A stretch of DNA of 19,094 bases from Lachnospiraceae bacterium UBA6998 (GCA_002448395.1 DJXS01000102.1:1-19094); one strand, 5' to 3'; positions 1 to 8,088 are shown, numbered from the stretch's first letter. Notes: generated from the letters alone by a model not told the origin. Made by a program: numbers and translations.

Positions 1-58
1 TTGTCATATATTCGATTGTAATGGTTCAAACATCATCTGCATGACAGTTGATGTTGAG

Positions 59-148
59 CGGAGAAAGAGGGATTTGAACCCTCGCGCCGGTTCTCCCGAC
101 CTACTCCCTTTCCAGGGGAGCCCCTTCGGCCAGCTTGGGTATTTCTCC
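59..148 (-). tRNA. tRNA-Ser (anticodon GGA)
   Basis: On the minus strand the gene folds as a class II tRNA. A 7-bp acceptor stem pairs GGAGAAA (142-148) with TTTCTCC (60-66), and base 59 gives a G discriminator, as usual for serine tRNAs. The anticodon stem CTCCC/GGGAG encloses the loop CTGGAAA, giving anticodon GGA, which reads UCC and UCU. A long variable arm and the T-loop GTTCAAATC are visible. CCA is not encoded, so it must be added after transcription. The gene lies 90 nt downstream of a second serine tRNA and is probably co-transcribed with it. Confidence 0.95.
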
Positions 149-238
149 ATGCAGATACCTACAGAGTAAGTTTCTAAATAATATCATTTTTATTGTCTGA
201 TTTCAAGAAGAATCTCATTGATTTTCTGATTTCAGAAG

Positions 239-324
239 CGGAGAGGATGGGATTCGAACCCATGTGCCCGTGAGGACAAACGGTTTTCAAGACCGCCGCG
301 TTATGACCACTTCGCTACCTCTCC
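239..324 (-). tRNA. tRNA-Ser (anticodon UGA)
   Basis: This is a class II tRNA on the minus strand. The acceptor stem GGAGAGG pairs with CCTCTCC at the 3' end, followed by a G discriminator and no encoded CCA. The anticodon loop CTTGAAA gives TGA, which reads UCA and related serine codons. The variable arm is long, and the T-loop has GTTCGAATC. It is the first gene after the promoter at 388-416 and is followed by the GGA isoacceptor; the 90-nt AT-rich spacer between them shows no hairpin. Confidence 0.95.
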
Positions 325-387
325 AAAACGGTGGCGCAGCACCTTTTGTCTTGGTCCGCACTCGATGTTCTCGCGCGAACAAATGAT

Positions 388-416
388 ATATTATCAGAAC
401 GTTACTTCATTGTCAA
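388..416 (-). promoter_or_regulatory. Promoter of the tRNA-Ser pair
   Basis: On the minus strand, TTGACA (411-416) is followed by a 17-bp spacer and TAATAT (388-393), a near-consensus sigma-A promoter. Transcription would start near 381, about 57 nt before the first tRNA. Confidence 0.85.
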
Positions 417-447
417 TGCTCATTTTTAATCTTTTTATAAATATTTA

Positions 448-491
448 AAAAGCTTTCCGGACGATTAAATCTTATCAACCGGAAAGCTTTT
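448..491 (-). terminator. Terminator downstream of metK
   Basis: A 13-bp inverted repeat, AAAAGCTTTCCGG / CCGGAAAGCTTTT, encloses an 18-nt loop and starts about 30 nt after the metK stop. A/T tracts on both flanks give a U-rich tail on the minus strand. Confidence 0.85.
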
Positions 492-523
492 ATTGTCATT
501 ATTAATGATCGGTCAGGCCACGA

Positions 524-1726
524 TTATTCGAGAACCGCCTCAAGATCTGCCTTCAGTTCTTCTACTTTGTCCAGTCTCTCCCAGGGAAGATCCAGATCCA
601 ATCTGCCGAAGTGCCCGTAGGAAGCTGTCTGCTTGTAGATCGGTCTGCGCAGATCCAGCATTTTGATGATGCCTGCCGGGCGCAGATCGAAGTGCGCCCT
701 GATTACTTCCTCGATCTTTCCGTCGGAGACATGGCCGGTTCCAAATGTATCTACCAGAATGGAAGTGGGCTTTGCCACGCCGATTGCATAAGAGAGCTGA
801 ATCTCGAGTTTATCCGCAAATCCCGCTGCGACCAGGTTCTTGGCAACGTATCTGGCTGCGTAAGCTGCACTTCTGTCAACCTTTGTGCAGTCCTTTCCGG
901 AAAAAGCTCCGCCGCCGTGGCGGGCCATTCCACCATAGGTGTCGACAATGATCTTGCGGCCGGTGAGGCCTGCATCGCCCGTGGGACCGCCGATAACGAA
1001 TCTGCCTGTGGGATTAATGAAAAACTTGGTGTTCTCATCGATCATTTCTGCAGGGATGATCTCATCAAACACATACTTGCGGATATCTCTGTGAATCTGT
1101 TCCTGGCTCACATCCTCTGTGTGCTGTGTGGAGAGGACAACTGCCTCGAGTCTGCAGGGTTTGCCGTTCTTGTCATACTCTACCGAGACCTGAGTCTTTC
1201 CGTCCGGTCTAAGATAAGGAAGAGTTCCGTTCTTTCTTACTTCTGTCAGCTTTTTGGACAGTTTGTGAGCAAGGTCGATCGGGTAAGGCATATAGCTGTC
1301 GGTCTCGTTGGAAGCATAACCGAACATCATTCCCTGATCTCCTGCTCCGATTGCGTCGAGCTGCTCTTCTGTCATCTTGTTTTCTCTGGCTTCAAGCGCT
1401 CTGTCAACACCCATGGCGATGTCAGCAGACTGCTCATCAAGTCTTACAAGGACTGTGCTTGTGTCATCGTCAAATTCCATAGACGGATCTGTGTAGCCGA
1501 TTTCGCGGATCGTGTCTCTCGCGATATTTTCGTAATCTACTTTTGCTTTTGTTGTAATTTCTCCGCAGATCAGCACAAATCCTGTGCAGGCTGTTGTCTC
1601 ACACGCCACTCTGCTCATAGGATCCTGTTCCATGCAGGCGTCAAGGATCGCGTCAGAGATCATGTCGCATACTTTGTCGGGATGTCCTTCTGTGACTGAT
1701 TCGGAAGTAAAGATAAATTTGCTCAA
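524..1726 (-). CDS. metK: S-adenosylmethionine synthetase
   Basis: This 400-residue cytoplasmic enzyme makes S-adenosylmethionine from methionine and ATP, releasing phosphate and pyrophosphate. Family signatures are all present: GHPDK near residues 14-18 (methionine/ATP binding), GAGDQG near 127-132, and the glycine-rich GGGAFSGKD near 271-279 (P-loop). The length is typical of the family. I chose a TTG start at 1726 rather than the ATG at 1822. The TTG is preceded by AAAGGAGG at a 5-nt spacing, and the protein then begins with the family-typical [17 protein letters not shown]. The extra 32 codons of the longer reading frame would translate the riboswitch terminator. Expression is probably switched off by its own product through the SAM-I riboswitch upstream. 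SAM made here would also supply radical-SAM enzymes such as ScfB in this window. Confidence 0.98.
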   Translation of the reverse strand: MSKFIFTSESVTEGHPDKVCDMISDAILDACMEQDPMSRVACETTACTGFVLICGEITTKAKVDYENIARDTIREIGYTDPSMEFDDDTSTVLVRLDEQSADIAMGVDRALEARENKMTEEQLDAIGAGDQGMMFGYASNETDSYMPYPIDLAHKLSKKLTEVRKNGTLPYLRPDGKTQVSVEYDKNGKPCRLEAVVLSTQHTEDVSQEQIHRDIRKYVFDEIIPAEMIDENTKFFINPTGRFVIGGPTGDAGLTGRKIIVDTYGGMARHGGGAFSGKDCTKVDRSAAYAARYVAKNLVAAGFADKLEIQLSYAIGVAKPTSILVDTFGTGHVSDGKIEEVIRAHFDLRPAGIIKMLDLRRPIYKQTASYGHFGRLDLDLPWERLDKVEELKADLEAVLE

Positions 1727-1773
1727 GAAATCCTCCTTTAATTTGATTATCAGAAAATATAATGAATATGGAC

Positions 1774-1830
1774 AAAAATAAAAATCCGCGGGCGTCGGCA
1801 CACGGATTCGTTTCATTATCACACAAATCC
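1774..1830 (-). terminator. Expression platform of the metK SAM riboswitch
   Basis: On the minus strand the terminator pairs AATCCGTG (1801-1808) with CGCGGATT (1783-1790) around a 10-nt loop, followed by a T-rich run (1774-1784). A competing antiterminator pairs GGATTTG (1824-1830) with CGAATCC (1804-1810). The antiterminator takes the 5' arm of the terminator and shares three bases with the 3' strand of aptamer helix P1. SAM binding should stabilise P1, break the antiterminator and stop transcription. Confidence 0.88.
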
Positions 1831-1961
1831 CTTATTGTTCGATCGCCCCGTTCGGGTCTCTCGCTCAGGTTGGGCACCTACCTGCTTCCGGATCAGAAGA
1901 TCGCACAGGGGTTGCCGTGGCTTCATCGGTCCTATGTACCTCCACCACTCTGAATAAGAGA
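1828..1961 (-). promoter_or_regulatory. SAM-I (S-box) riboswitch aptamer
   Basis: The minus-strand sequence carries the S-box core: GATGAAGCC followed by ACGGCAACC (around 1910-1927), then AGGTGCCCAACC and GCGAGAG (around 1858-1879). Helix P1 pairs TCTCTTATT (1953-1961) with AATAAGGGA (1828-1836), nine pairs with one G-U. Its position ahead of metK, followed by a terminator, is the classic arrangement for feedback by S-adenosylmethionine. Confidence 0.96.
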
Positions 1962-2013
1962 AAGAATATTAAATTACATCAAAACAAGAGGACCTGCCTC
2001 TTACTTTCTGCAT

Positions 2014-2042
2014 ATCATATCCCTACTTTCCCGTTCTGTCAA
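2014..2042 (-). promoter_or_regulatory. metK promoter
   Basis: On the minus strand, TTGACA (2037-2042) is followed by 17 bp and TATGAT (2014-2019). The predicted start near 2007 leaves about 45 nt before riboswitch helix P1. That leader contains a small hairpin, AAGAGG / CCTCTT (1986-2002). Confidence 0.85.
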
Positions 2043-2107
2043 TCTGAATAATCACTACAATACATGTAATTTACTGACTTTTTTTATTGATCTTGACAGA
2101 TCGAAGT

Positions 2108-2136
2108 TTTACATTTACAAAAACTCTCTGTATACT
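2108..2136 (+). promoter_or_regulatory. Promoter of the two-gene membrane-protein operon
   Basis: TTTACA (2108-2113), a 17-bp spacer and TATACT (2131-2136) form a good sigma-A promoter, with a start near 2143 and the first ribosome binding site at 2161. A perfect TTGACA lies at 2093-2098, but only a weak -10 (TACAAA) follows it. The promoter is back to back with that of metK. Confidence 0.75.
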
Positions 2137-2174
2137 CATAATTACAGTATTTAAAAAAACAGGAGATAAGGAAA

Positions 2175-2549
2175 ATGATGCAGTCTCCCAGAGAAAGGCT
2201 GACGCGGACTTCCATGAGTCTGGCTCTTCTGGCTATTTTCTCAACACTTACTTTTCCAGTACTATTACCGTATATTTTCGGATCCGTGTCGATCATGCTC
2301 GCCATTATTTCCAAAGGAGCCAGACACAGTTTTCCGCGGCGCAGCAGGACCGCAGTGATCGTCGCGTCCGTCGCACTGGCTATCAATACTGCCCTGATCA
2401 TATCTTCTGCTTTCTACTTCTATCGGGTGCTTCATGATCCGGCGCTTCAGGAACAGTTCGGCAAGATCCTGTATCAGACCTACGGAATCACTTTTGAGGA
2501 TCTGCTTAATCAGATCGGGCTGCAAAATATCGCTCCCGGCAATATGTGA
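2175..2549 (+). CDS. Small two-helix membrane protein, function unknown
   Basis: This 124-residue protein has two clear hydrophobic segments, roughly residues 15-46 and 58-85. A short basic loop rich in Arg and Ser (about 47-57) separates them, so the loop is likely cytoplasmic. The C-terminal 38 residues are soluble-looking and mixed in charge. The hairpin layout resembles small DUF4190-like membrane proteins, but I do not recognise the family with certainty. The start is ATG at 2175, nine bases after AGGAG; a second ATG follows directly. It is the first gene of an operon with the DUF975 protein 21 nt downstream. A role with that partner in the membrane is only a guess. Confidence 0.75.
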   Translation: MMQSPRERLTRTSMSLALLAIFSTLTFPVLLPYIFGSVSIMLAIISKGARHSFPRRSRTAVIVASVALAINTALIISSAFYFYRVLHDPALQEQFGKILYQTYGITFEDLLNQIGLQNIAPGNM

Positions 2550-2570
2550 TCCTGTATATTTGAGGTTAAT

Positions 2571-3290
2571 ATGTCTTCATTTAAAGCTAATAAAAATCTG
2601 AAAGCCGATGCCCGGGAATCCCTTCTAGGAAATCTTACCACCGCAGTGGCCGCTATATTTTTTTACACACTCACCACAATGGTCCTGTCGGAGATGATCG
2701 CCGGTTTCAATACAAAATCGCTGCTCATCTCGCTCCTTTTCTCCCTGGTCGTCTTTTTTGTGATCAATACATGTGCCAATATGCTGAGGATCGGGCTGGC
2801 TTGTATCTTTCTCAAATTGCAGTTTCGGCAGAAAGCCAGCGTCGGCGATCTTTTCTATGCATTTCGGAATAACTCTGACGCCGCTGTGACGATCAGCGCT
2901 TTCATAGCTGCTCTTGAGCTTCTGTGCATGCTGCCTTACGTCGTATTTACGTCATTCGTGTCCGGGCATAATTCCCCCGTATACACAGCAATAACCATTT
3001 TCCTGATCGGCGCCGGAGTTCTAGGAACTATTGCAGTCCGTATCCGTTACGCGATATGCACATACCTGTTTCTCGATTTTCCCGACTACAGTGCCGGCGA
3101 ACTGATCCGGGGCGGTACGAAGCTGATCCGCGGACATCTCCCGCGTCTGTTCGGGCTTTACATCAGTTTTTTTCCTCTGTATGTACTGAGCCTGATTTCG
3201 CTCGGTGTCGCAAGTCTTTGGGTGAGCAGTTACACACACGCCGCTGAAGCGGCTTTTTACAAAGATCTGATGGCTAACACCGCTTTCTGA
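2571..3290 (+). CDS. DUF975 family integral membrane protein
   Basis: This 239-residue polytopic membrane protein has a short polar N-terminus with KADARESLLGN, the usual DUF975 opening. Five or six hydrophobic segments follow, at about residues 20-45, 48-82, 103-128, 133-165 and 195-220. The segment GELIRGGTKLIRGHLPRLFGL (about 176-197) matches the amphipathic stretch before the last helix in this family. No biochemical function is established for DUF975. The ribosome binding site GAGG lies 5 nt before the ATG. It is the second and last gene of the operon and is closed by the terminator at 3305-3335. Confidence 0.85.
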   Translation: MSSFKANKNLKADARESLLGNLTTAVAAIFFYTLTTMVLSEMIAGFNTKSLLISLLFSLVVFFVINTCANMLRIGLACIFLKLQFRQKASVGDLFYAFRNNSDAAVTISAFIAALELLCMLPYVVFTSFVSGHNSPVYTAITIFLIGAGVLGTIAVRIRYAICTYLFLDFPDYSAGELIRGGTKLIRGHLPRLFGLYISFFPLYVLSLISLGVASLWVSSYTHAAEAAFYKDLMANTAF

Positions 3291-3304
3291 ATTTTGAGTA
3301 CAGC

Positions 3305-3335
3305 AAAAAACGGACTCCTCAGGAGTCCGTTTTTT
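3305..3335. terminator. Bidirectional terminator between the DUF975 gene and cysK
   Basis: CGGACTCC and GGAGTCCG form a perfect stem around a three-base loop, flanked by six A on the left and six T on the right. It can end transcription of the plus-strand membrane operon and of the minus-strand htrA-clpX-cysK operon. Confidence 0.95.
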
Positions 3336-3351
3336 ATTGGTCAAAATATTG

Positions 3352-4284
3352 TCAGCTGTAAAGCGGTGTGGAAAGATATCTGTCTCCGGAGTCAGGCAGG
3401 AGGACGACGATCCTCTTCCCTTCATTTTCCGGTCTCGATGCCACCTGAAGAGCAGCCCAGAGAGCAGCCCCTGAGGAAATACCCGTAAGGATTCCCTCTG
3501 CATGCGCCAAAGCTCTTCCCTCTTCAAAAGCTGCGTCATCCGGTACAGCAATTACCTCATCATAGATCTTCGTGTCCAGGATAGAAGGGATAAAACCTGC
3601 TCCTATTCCCTGAAGCTTGTGAGGACCCGGCTCCTTTCCGGAGAGCACTGCAGAGCCTTCAGGCTCAACTGCCACCACTTTGATCGCAGGATTCTTCTCC
3701 TTGAGATATTTTGCCGTGCCTGTAAGAGTTCCGCCGGTGCCCACAGTGGCTACAAAGATATCAAGTTCTCCGTCCGTGTCTTCCCAGATCTCCGGCCCGG
3801 TCGTATCGTAATGGGCCTGCGGATTAGCGGGATTATCAAACTGTCCGAGGATCACAGAACCGGGGATAGCGTCCCTGAGTTCCTCCGCCTTCCGGATCGC
3901 GCCTTCCATTCCCAATGCGCCTTCCGAGAGTACGATCTCCGCCCCGTACGCTTTCAGGAGAGTCCTTCTCTCCACGCTCATGGTATCGGGCAGAGTGAGG
4001 ATCGTCTTATATCCCTTGGCTGCTGCTACGCAAGCAAGACCGATCCCTGTATTTCCGCTGGTTGGTTCGATGATCGTCGCTCCGGGCTTTATAAGTCCCT
4101 TCTTCTCGGCGTCCTCGATCATTCCCAGCGCGACTCTGTCCTTGGCACTTCCGGCGGGATTAAGAAATTCCAGTTTGGCGACTATCTCCGCTCCGGTCAC
4201 TCCCTTCTTCTTCTGATAGTTTCTCAGAGACAGAAGCGGCGTCCCTCCAATCAGTTCTGTTGTGCTGTTTTTAATCCTGCTCAT
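3352..4284 (-). CDS. cysK: Cysteine synthase A (O-acetylserine sulfhydrylase)
   Basis: This 310-residue PLP enzyme converts O-acetylserine and sulfide to cysteine and acetate in the cytoplasm. The PLP lysine is K48 in [15 protein letters not shown] (75-80) binds the substrate carboxylate, VGTGGTLTG (181-189) holds the PLP phosphate, and [10 protein letters not shown] (298-307) is the C-terminal signature. The length is standard. I start at 4284, where [18 protein letters not shown] matches the family N-terminus and AGGGG lies 9 nt upstream; the longer frame to 4392 would run into clpX. Only 16 nt separate it from the clpX stop, so it is almost certainly the last gene of the htrA-clpX-cysK transcript. 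That is an unexpected partner for a biosynthetic gene. Confidence 0.97.
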   Translation of the reverse strand: MSRIKNSTTELIGGTPLLSLRNYQKKKGVTGAEIVAKLEFLNPAGSAKDRVALGMIEDAEKKGLIKPGATIIEPTSGNTGIGLACVAAAKGYKTILTLPDTMSVERRTLLKAYGAEIVLSEGALGMEGAIRKAEELRDAIPGSVILGQFDNPANPQAHYDTTGPEIWEDTDGELDIFVATVGTGGTLTGTAKYLKEKNPAIKVVAVEPEGSAVLSGKEPGPHKLQGIGAGFIPSILDTKIYDEVIAVPDDAAFEEGRALAHAEGILTGISSGAALWAALQVASRPENEGKRIVVLLPDSGDRYLSTPLYS

Positions 4285-4300
4285 CTTCCCGCACCCCTTT

Positions 4301-5932
4301 TCATTCCTTGTTGTCTTTGCCAGTATTGCTGCCATCCTTGTCGGGGAGAAGGGCCTGTCTGTTCTTATCCGCCACAACGGAACGGATCTCAATCATAGGT
4401 CCTCCCTTGCCCTCGACGTAAGCACGGGTGATAGTCACCTTGCCAATGTTCTCATCCTTAGGGATCTCATACATGATATCCAGCATGAATTCCTCGATGA
4501 TGGATCTCAATGCCCTGGCTCCGGTATCTTTTTCCAAAGCCTTTTCCGCGATCGCGGTCAGCGCGTCATCTTCAAATTCCAGCTGTACCTCATCCAGTGC
4601 CAGCAGCTTCTGGTACTGCTTGAGAATCGCGTTCTTGGGCTCTTTGAGGATCTTGACCAGCATCTCGACGTCAAGTCCCTGCAGAGGGCAGACAACCGGA
4701 AGTCTTCCGATGAACTCGGGGATCATGCCGAACTTCCTCAGATCCTCATTGGTCACATAGTTAAGGATATTCTTCTCGTTGTCGTATTTGTCCCGGATCT
4801 CAGCCGCAAATCCGATGGAGGTCTGTTTTGTGAGCCTCTCCCGGATTATGCGCTCCAGGTCCGGAAAAGCGCCGCCGCAGATGAACAGAATATTTCTTGT
4901 ATTGATCGTTGTCAGCGGGACCATTGCGTTCTTGCTGTTGGCTCCTACCGGCACTTCGACGTCAGCGCCCTCGAGAAGTTTGAGCAGGCCCTGCTGAACG
5001 GACTCGCCGCTCACATCCCTCGAATTGACGTTCTTCTTCTTGGCGATCTTGTCGATCTCGTCGATAAAGACAATACCCTTTTCTGTCTTCTCCACGTCAT
5101 TGTCCGCTGCGGCGAGAAGTTTGGAGACCACGCTCTCAATGTCATCGCCGATATAGCCTGCCTCAGTAAGGGATGTCGCGTCCGCGATCGCGAGCGGCAC
5201 ATCCAAAAGCTGCGCAAGCGTCTTCACTATGTAGGTCTTGCCGCACCCGGTGGGACCCAGCAGAAGAATATTGGACTTCTCAATCTCTATGTCGTCCATT
5301 GTCCCTGTTCTTACGCGCTTATAGTGGTTGTATGCAGCCACGGAGATCACTTTTTTGGCGCGCTCCTGGCCGATCACATATTTGTCGAGTTCTTCCTTGA
5401 TCTTGTGCGGCGCGGGGATGTTGTCAATAGAGAATACGGGCTTGGGTCCGTCTTTCTTTTTCTTCTTGACCTTGGGCTGCTGGCGGCCTCCGAATCCGCC
5501 TCCGAACAGATCTCCCAGGTTCAGGAAACTGATGGAAGGCCTGCGGCCGTCTCCGCCGCCCTGGGTTGTCCCCTCGTCTTCCTCATCGTCCTGATCCTGT
5601 ACCACTTCCGGTTTCTCCGGCTCTTCGCTCTTAACGATCTCACCTGAAACAGGTCCTTCAGTTTTATCTTCTGTTACAGCCTGATCCTTCTTTTTCTCCG
5701 GCTCCTGATCCTTTCCAGGGTTATTCGGAGTCATCGAACGCAGAAAGGGATTGCCCATCAGGCTTGAAAAGTCCATGGTGCTCGCCATGTCCAGAGTTTT
5801 CTGCATGCAGTCCTGACAGACCTTGAGTCCGCCCGGAAGGTAGACCATTTTGCCGGCCTGCTTGTCCGAGCGTCCGCACATGAAGCAGAACTCCCCTGAA
5901 CTGCCGTCATGGCCATTAGTATTGTTTGCCAT
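4301..5932 (-). CDS. clpX: ClpX-family AAA+ unfoldase, long-linker variant
   Basis: This 543-residue protein is predicted to be the unfoldase partner of ClpP. The N-terminal zinc-binding domain has C16, C19, C39 and C42. The AAA+ core has Walker A GPTGCGKT (226-233), pore loop GYIG (260-263 region), Walker B VFIDE (288-292), IGF (373-375) for docking on ClpP, and sensor-2 GARALRS (471-477). Two things are odd. The linker between the zinc domain and the core is about 100 residues, acidic then lysine-rich (five K near 156-160) with a Gly/Phe patch; ordinary ClpX proteins are about 420 residues in total. The loop that carries Arg-Lys-His in classical ClpX reads Ser-Lys-Asn (333-335). It follows htrA by 33 nt and has its own GAGGAAA site. 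I infer a conserved clostridial paralogue rather than the housekeeping ClpX, because clpP and tig are not adjacent. Confidence 0.9.
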   Translation of the reverse strand: MANNTNGHDGSSGEFCFMCGRSDKQAGKMVYLPGGLKVCQDCMQKTLDMASTMDFSSLMGNPFLRSMTPNNPGKDQEPEKKKDQAVTEDKTEGPVSGEIVKSEEPEKPEVVQDQDDEEDEGTTQGGGDGRRPSISFLNLGDLFGGGFGGRQQPKVKKKKKDGPKPVFSIDNIPAPHKIKEELDKYVIGQERAKKVISVAAYNHYKRVRTGTMDDIEIEKSNILLLGPTGCGKTYIVKTLAQLLDVPLAIADATSLTEAGYIGDDIESVVSKLLAAADNDVEKTEKGIVFIDEIDKIAKKKNVNSRDVSGESVQQGLLKLLEGADVEVPVGANSKNAMVPLTTINTRNILFICGGAFPDLERIIRERLTKQTSIGFAAEIRDKYDNEKNILNYVTNEDLRKFGMIPEFIGRLPVVCPLQGLDVEMLVKILKEPKNAILKQYQKLLALDEVQLEFEDDALTAIAEKALEKDTGARALRSIIEEFMLDIMYEIPKDENIGKVTITRAYVEGKGGPMIEIRSVVADKNRQALLPDKDGSNTGKDNKE

Positions 5933-5965
5933 ATAGTTTCCTCATTTCTATGTATCAGTTTATCT

Positions 5966-7918
5966 TCAATATCCGAAGGAGAATCCGAACTGGCGGAACA
6001 GGTCTGCAATGTCCTGCTCCATCTGTGAATCGGATTCGCTCTGACTATTATAACCGTTCTGGCCATTCTGTCCACCCTGCTGAGGCTGATTTCCCTGCTG
6101 GGACTGTCCACCCTGCTGAGGCTGTCCGCCCTGCTGAGGCTGATCTCCCTGCTGGGACTGATTGTCCTGAGAATTTGCGTTCTGAAGAGACTCTCTGGTT
6201 CCGAGCGTCACCTTCACTGCTGCCTCCGCATAAGATCCCATTCCATCCTGCCTCTGGACTGTCAGGGTCACTTCCGTTCCGGCTTTGTAATACTGAAGTC
6301 TCTTCTGCAGTTCCTCCATGCTTGTGACAGTCTGTCCGTCGATCGCCGTGATGATATCGCCTTCGCGCAAATCTGAGTTGGCAGCTCCGCCATTCTCTAT
6401 GATCTGTGCCACATAGACGCCCTGGGGCATCTTGTATGCTTTGGCGACGTCAGATGTTACGGTCGCGCCGCTGATACCGATCGTTCCCTGCTCACTCTCA
6501 TCTACCTTGGAGAGTGTCTCATGGCTCATGAGTTCTTCAATGATCGGGATCGCTCTGGAGATCGGGATAGCAAATCCCATGCCTTCCACTGCGTTTCCGC
6601 CGATCTTACTGGAGTTGATTCCGATCACATAGCCGTTGATGTTTACAAGCGCGCCGCCGGAGTTTCCGGGGTTGATCGCCGCATCAGTCTGAATAAATGT
6701 ACCGGTGATGGTATTGTCGTTGATCTCTCTGTTGTTGGCACTGACGATTCCTGTTGTCACAGACTGGCCATAGCCGAGCGCATTGCCGATCGCAATAACA
6801 TCCTCACCGATCTTGAGGCTGTCAGAGCTGCCAAGTGTTGCCACTTTGATCTGATTCCGGGTCGTATCCTTGATATTGGAAAGGGAAACAGCGATCACTG
6901 CCAGATCGTTGCTGGGGTCTGTCCCTTTGATCTCCGCGTCGCAGGTCTCCTGGTCGATGAACAGCACTCTGAGATGATCCGCCCCTTCCACTACGTGATT
7001 GTTGGTCACGATAAGAAGCTCGTTGTCAGTCTGTCCGATGATAATGCCTGAACCTGTGGACTCACCCTGCCTGGTAAAGGTCTGGCCGTAAAAATTCTGG
7101 ACTTCCTCAGTGAAATCATTGTAAACGGAAACGATCGAGGGCATCACTTTGTCCACAACCTTTGTGAGCTCTGTGTCAGGTGTCTCCGAGTCGGCAATGA
7201 TCAGACCTGCTTCATTTTTGATCCCTTCGCTGTCAGTCGTATCGGAAGCCTGCTGCTGTTCCGGATTTGCTGACTCTGCGGCTGCAGGGGTTTCCTGCTT
7301 GTTCTCGGGAACTGCATCCTTTGCAGCCGGCTCATTCTGGTCAGCCGCTGCCGTCTCATCCTGCTTATCTTCCACAGCGGCTTCCTGCTTCTTCTCTTCC
7401 TCAGCGTTCTTTCCGCCTGTCAGAGAAGAATCTTTGTTGTCCGCGGATTCAGTGATCGCTGCGTCGGCCGTCAGTCCTTTATTTCCGAGATAGCGGTGTA
7501 CGCCCCAGAACCCTGCTCCGATGCATGCGCCGAATACGATCGCCAGAACCACGACAAGGAAGCCCTTTCCTCTTCCGTTTGATCCGCCGTTACCGCCGCC
7601 GCTCATCGAGGAACCGTAGTTTCCGCCCTGATAGTACTCATGGGTCGAGTTCTCATAGTTGTAACTTCCGTTGCCCGTAGCAGATCCGGGATCAGCATGT
7701 GAATATGTGCCGGAAGAGGATGCGTTCTGGGAATAGTTCTCATACGCCGCTGTTTCCTGAGTTTTATACTCGTATTCATGAGCGGGTTCCGCCGCAGTGT
7801 TCTCTGTCTCGCCGATCACTTCCGCTGTACTGTCAATGATGTTCTTGTCTTCAGTCCCGGAAGGCCCTCCGGTGAATTGATTTTCAGAAGCTTCCGTGTT
7901 CCATCTTTCGTCACTCAT
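5966..7918 (-). CDS. htrA: HtrA/DegP-like membrane-anchored S1C serine protease with PDZ domain
   Basis: This 650-residue protein has four parts. A polar Ser/Gly/Tyr/Asn-rich N-terminal region (1-115) precedes a single transmembrane helix (about 119-139). An acidic Ala/Glu/Gln-rich stalk (150-235) follows. The trypsin-like domain has H308 (TNNHVV), D338 (SNDLAVI) and S420 (GNSGGAL). A PDZ domain spans about 475-575. The C-terminus carries five Gln/Gly-rich hexapeptide repeats (587-616) and an aromatic end. The protease should sit outside the membrane and degrade or hold misfolded exported proteins. Both the N-terminal region and the C-terminal tail are longer than in a typical HtrA. The start ATG has a modest AAGGCAGG site about 10 nt upstream. 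It is the first gene of htrA-clpX-cysK. A tandem 10-bp repeat ahead of it suggests control by a response regulator. Confidence 0.95.
   Translation of the reverse strand: MSDERWNTEASENQFTGGPSGTEDKNIIDSTAEVIGETENTAAEPAHEYEYKTQETAAYENYSQNASSSGTYSHADPGSATGNGSYNYENSTHEYYQGGNYGSSMSGGGNGGSNGRGKGFLVVVLAIVFGACIGAGFWGVHRYLGNKGLTADAAITESADNKDSSLTGGKNAEEEKKQEAAVEDKQDETAAADQNEPAAKDAVPENKQETPAAAESANPEQQQASDTTDSEGIKNEAGLIIADSETPDTELTKVVDKVMPSIVSVYNDFTEEVQNFYGQTFTRQGESTGSGIIIGQTDNELLIVTNNHVVEGADHLRVLFIDQETCDAEIKGTDPSNDLAVIAVSLSNIKDTTRNQIKVATLGSSDSLKIGEDVIAIGNALGYGQSVTTGIVSANNREINDNTITGTFIQTDAAINPGNSGGALVNINGYVIGINSSKIGGNAVEGMGFAIPISRAIPIIEELMSHETLSKVDESEQGTIGISGATVTSDVAKAYKMPQGVYVAQIIENGGAANSDLREGDIITAIDGQTVTSMEELQKRLQYYKAGTEVTLTVQRQDGMGSYAEAAVKVTLGTRESLQNANSQDNQSQQGDQPQQGGQPQQGGQSQQGNQPQQGGQNGQNGYNSQSESDSQMEQDIADLFRQFGFSFGY
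6071..6160 (-). repeat. Tandem 18-bp repeat encoding Gln/Gly-rich hexapeptides in htrA
   Basis: Five consecutive 18-bp units encode QSQQGD, QPQQGG, QPQQGG, QSQQGN and QPQQGG (residues 587-616). They are in frame and nearly identical at DNA level, so the copy number could change by slippage without a frameshift. Confidence 0.9.
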
Positions 7919-7980
7919 CTTATTAATACCTGCCTTTCATATATGATCTGAACGAATCATTCTTTTTTCCGATAGTGCAA

Positions 7981-8022
7981 GTATAAGGATCAATTGTGTT
8001 GAAACTGTGATAAACTGTGATG
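7981..8022 (-). promoter_or_regulatory. Probable htrA promoter with overlapping 10-bp tandem repeat
   Basis: On the minus strand TATACT (7981-7986) can serve as a -10. The position of the -35, 17 bp upstream, is poor (ACAGTT) and lies inside two perfect tandem copies of AAACTGTGAT as read on the plus strand (8003-8012 and 8013-8022). A weak -35 covered by direct repeats with one-helical-turn spacing is typical of promoters activated by OmpR-type response regulators. The regulator itself is not visible here. Confidence 0.55.
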
Positions 8023-8040
8023 ATTCGCGGGCAAAAAAGT

Positions 8041-8088
8041 GAAAAAAAAGTGAAAACCGGATAACCGCAGCTGCGGTCATCCGGTTTA
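8041..8088 (-). terminator. Terminator of the UDP-sugar pyrophosphorylase operon
   Basis: On the minus strand AAACCGGAT / ATCCGGTTT (9 bp) is extended inward by ACCGCA / TGCGGT after a single mismatch. It is followed by a run of eight T (8043-8050) and a further T run, and begins just after the stop of the 91-residue protein gene. Confidence 0.92.

Noticed and set aside
1..58. ACATCA/TGATGT repeat at 31-54 as a terminator after the tRNA genes
   Set aside because: The stem is only 6 bp, AT-rich, has a 13-nt loop and lacks a T-run; the tRNA operon may continue to the left.
611..1699. A 362-codon plus-strand frame opposite metK
   Set aside because: It is wholly antisense to metK, with no recognisable domain or initiation signal.
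1727..1822. Longer metK start at ATG 1822
   Set aside because: The added codons would come from the riboswitch terminator and the T-run; the TTG at 1726 has an AAAGGAGG site and gives the family N-terminus.
4285..4392. Longer cysK start at 4392
   Set aside because: It would overlap the end of clpX by about 90 nt and add 36 residues unlike any cysteine synthase; ATG 4284 has a ribosome binding site.
4262..5647. A 461-codon open frame on the plus strand opposite clpX
   Set aside because: It lies antisense to a gene with full AAA+ motifs, its translation resembles no family, and it has no ribosome binding site; it is a shadow of clpX codon bias.
6061..6170. Repeat block as a possible CRISPR array
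   Set aside because: The 18-bp units are directly adjacent with no spacers, and they are in frame inside the htrA coding region.
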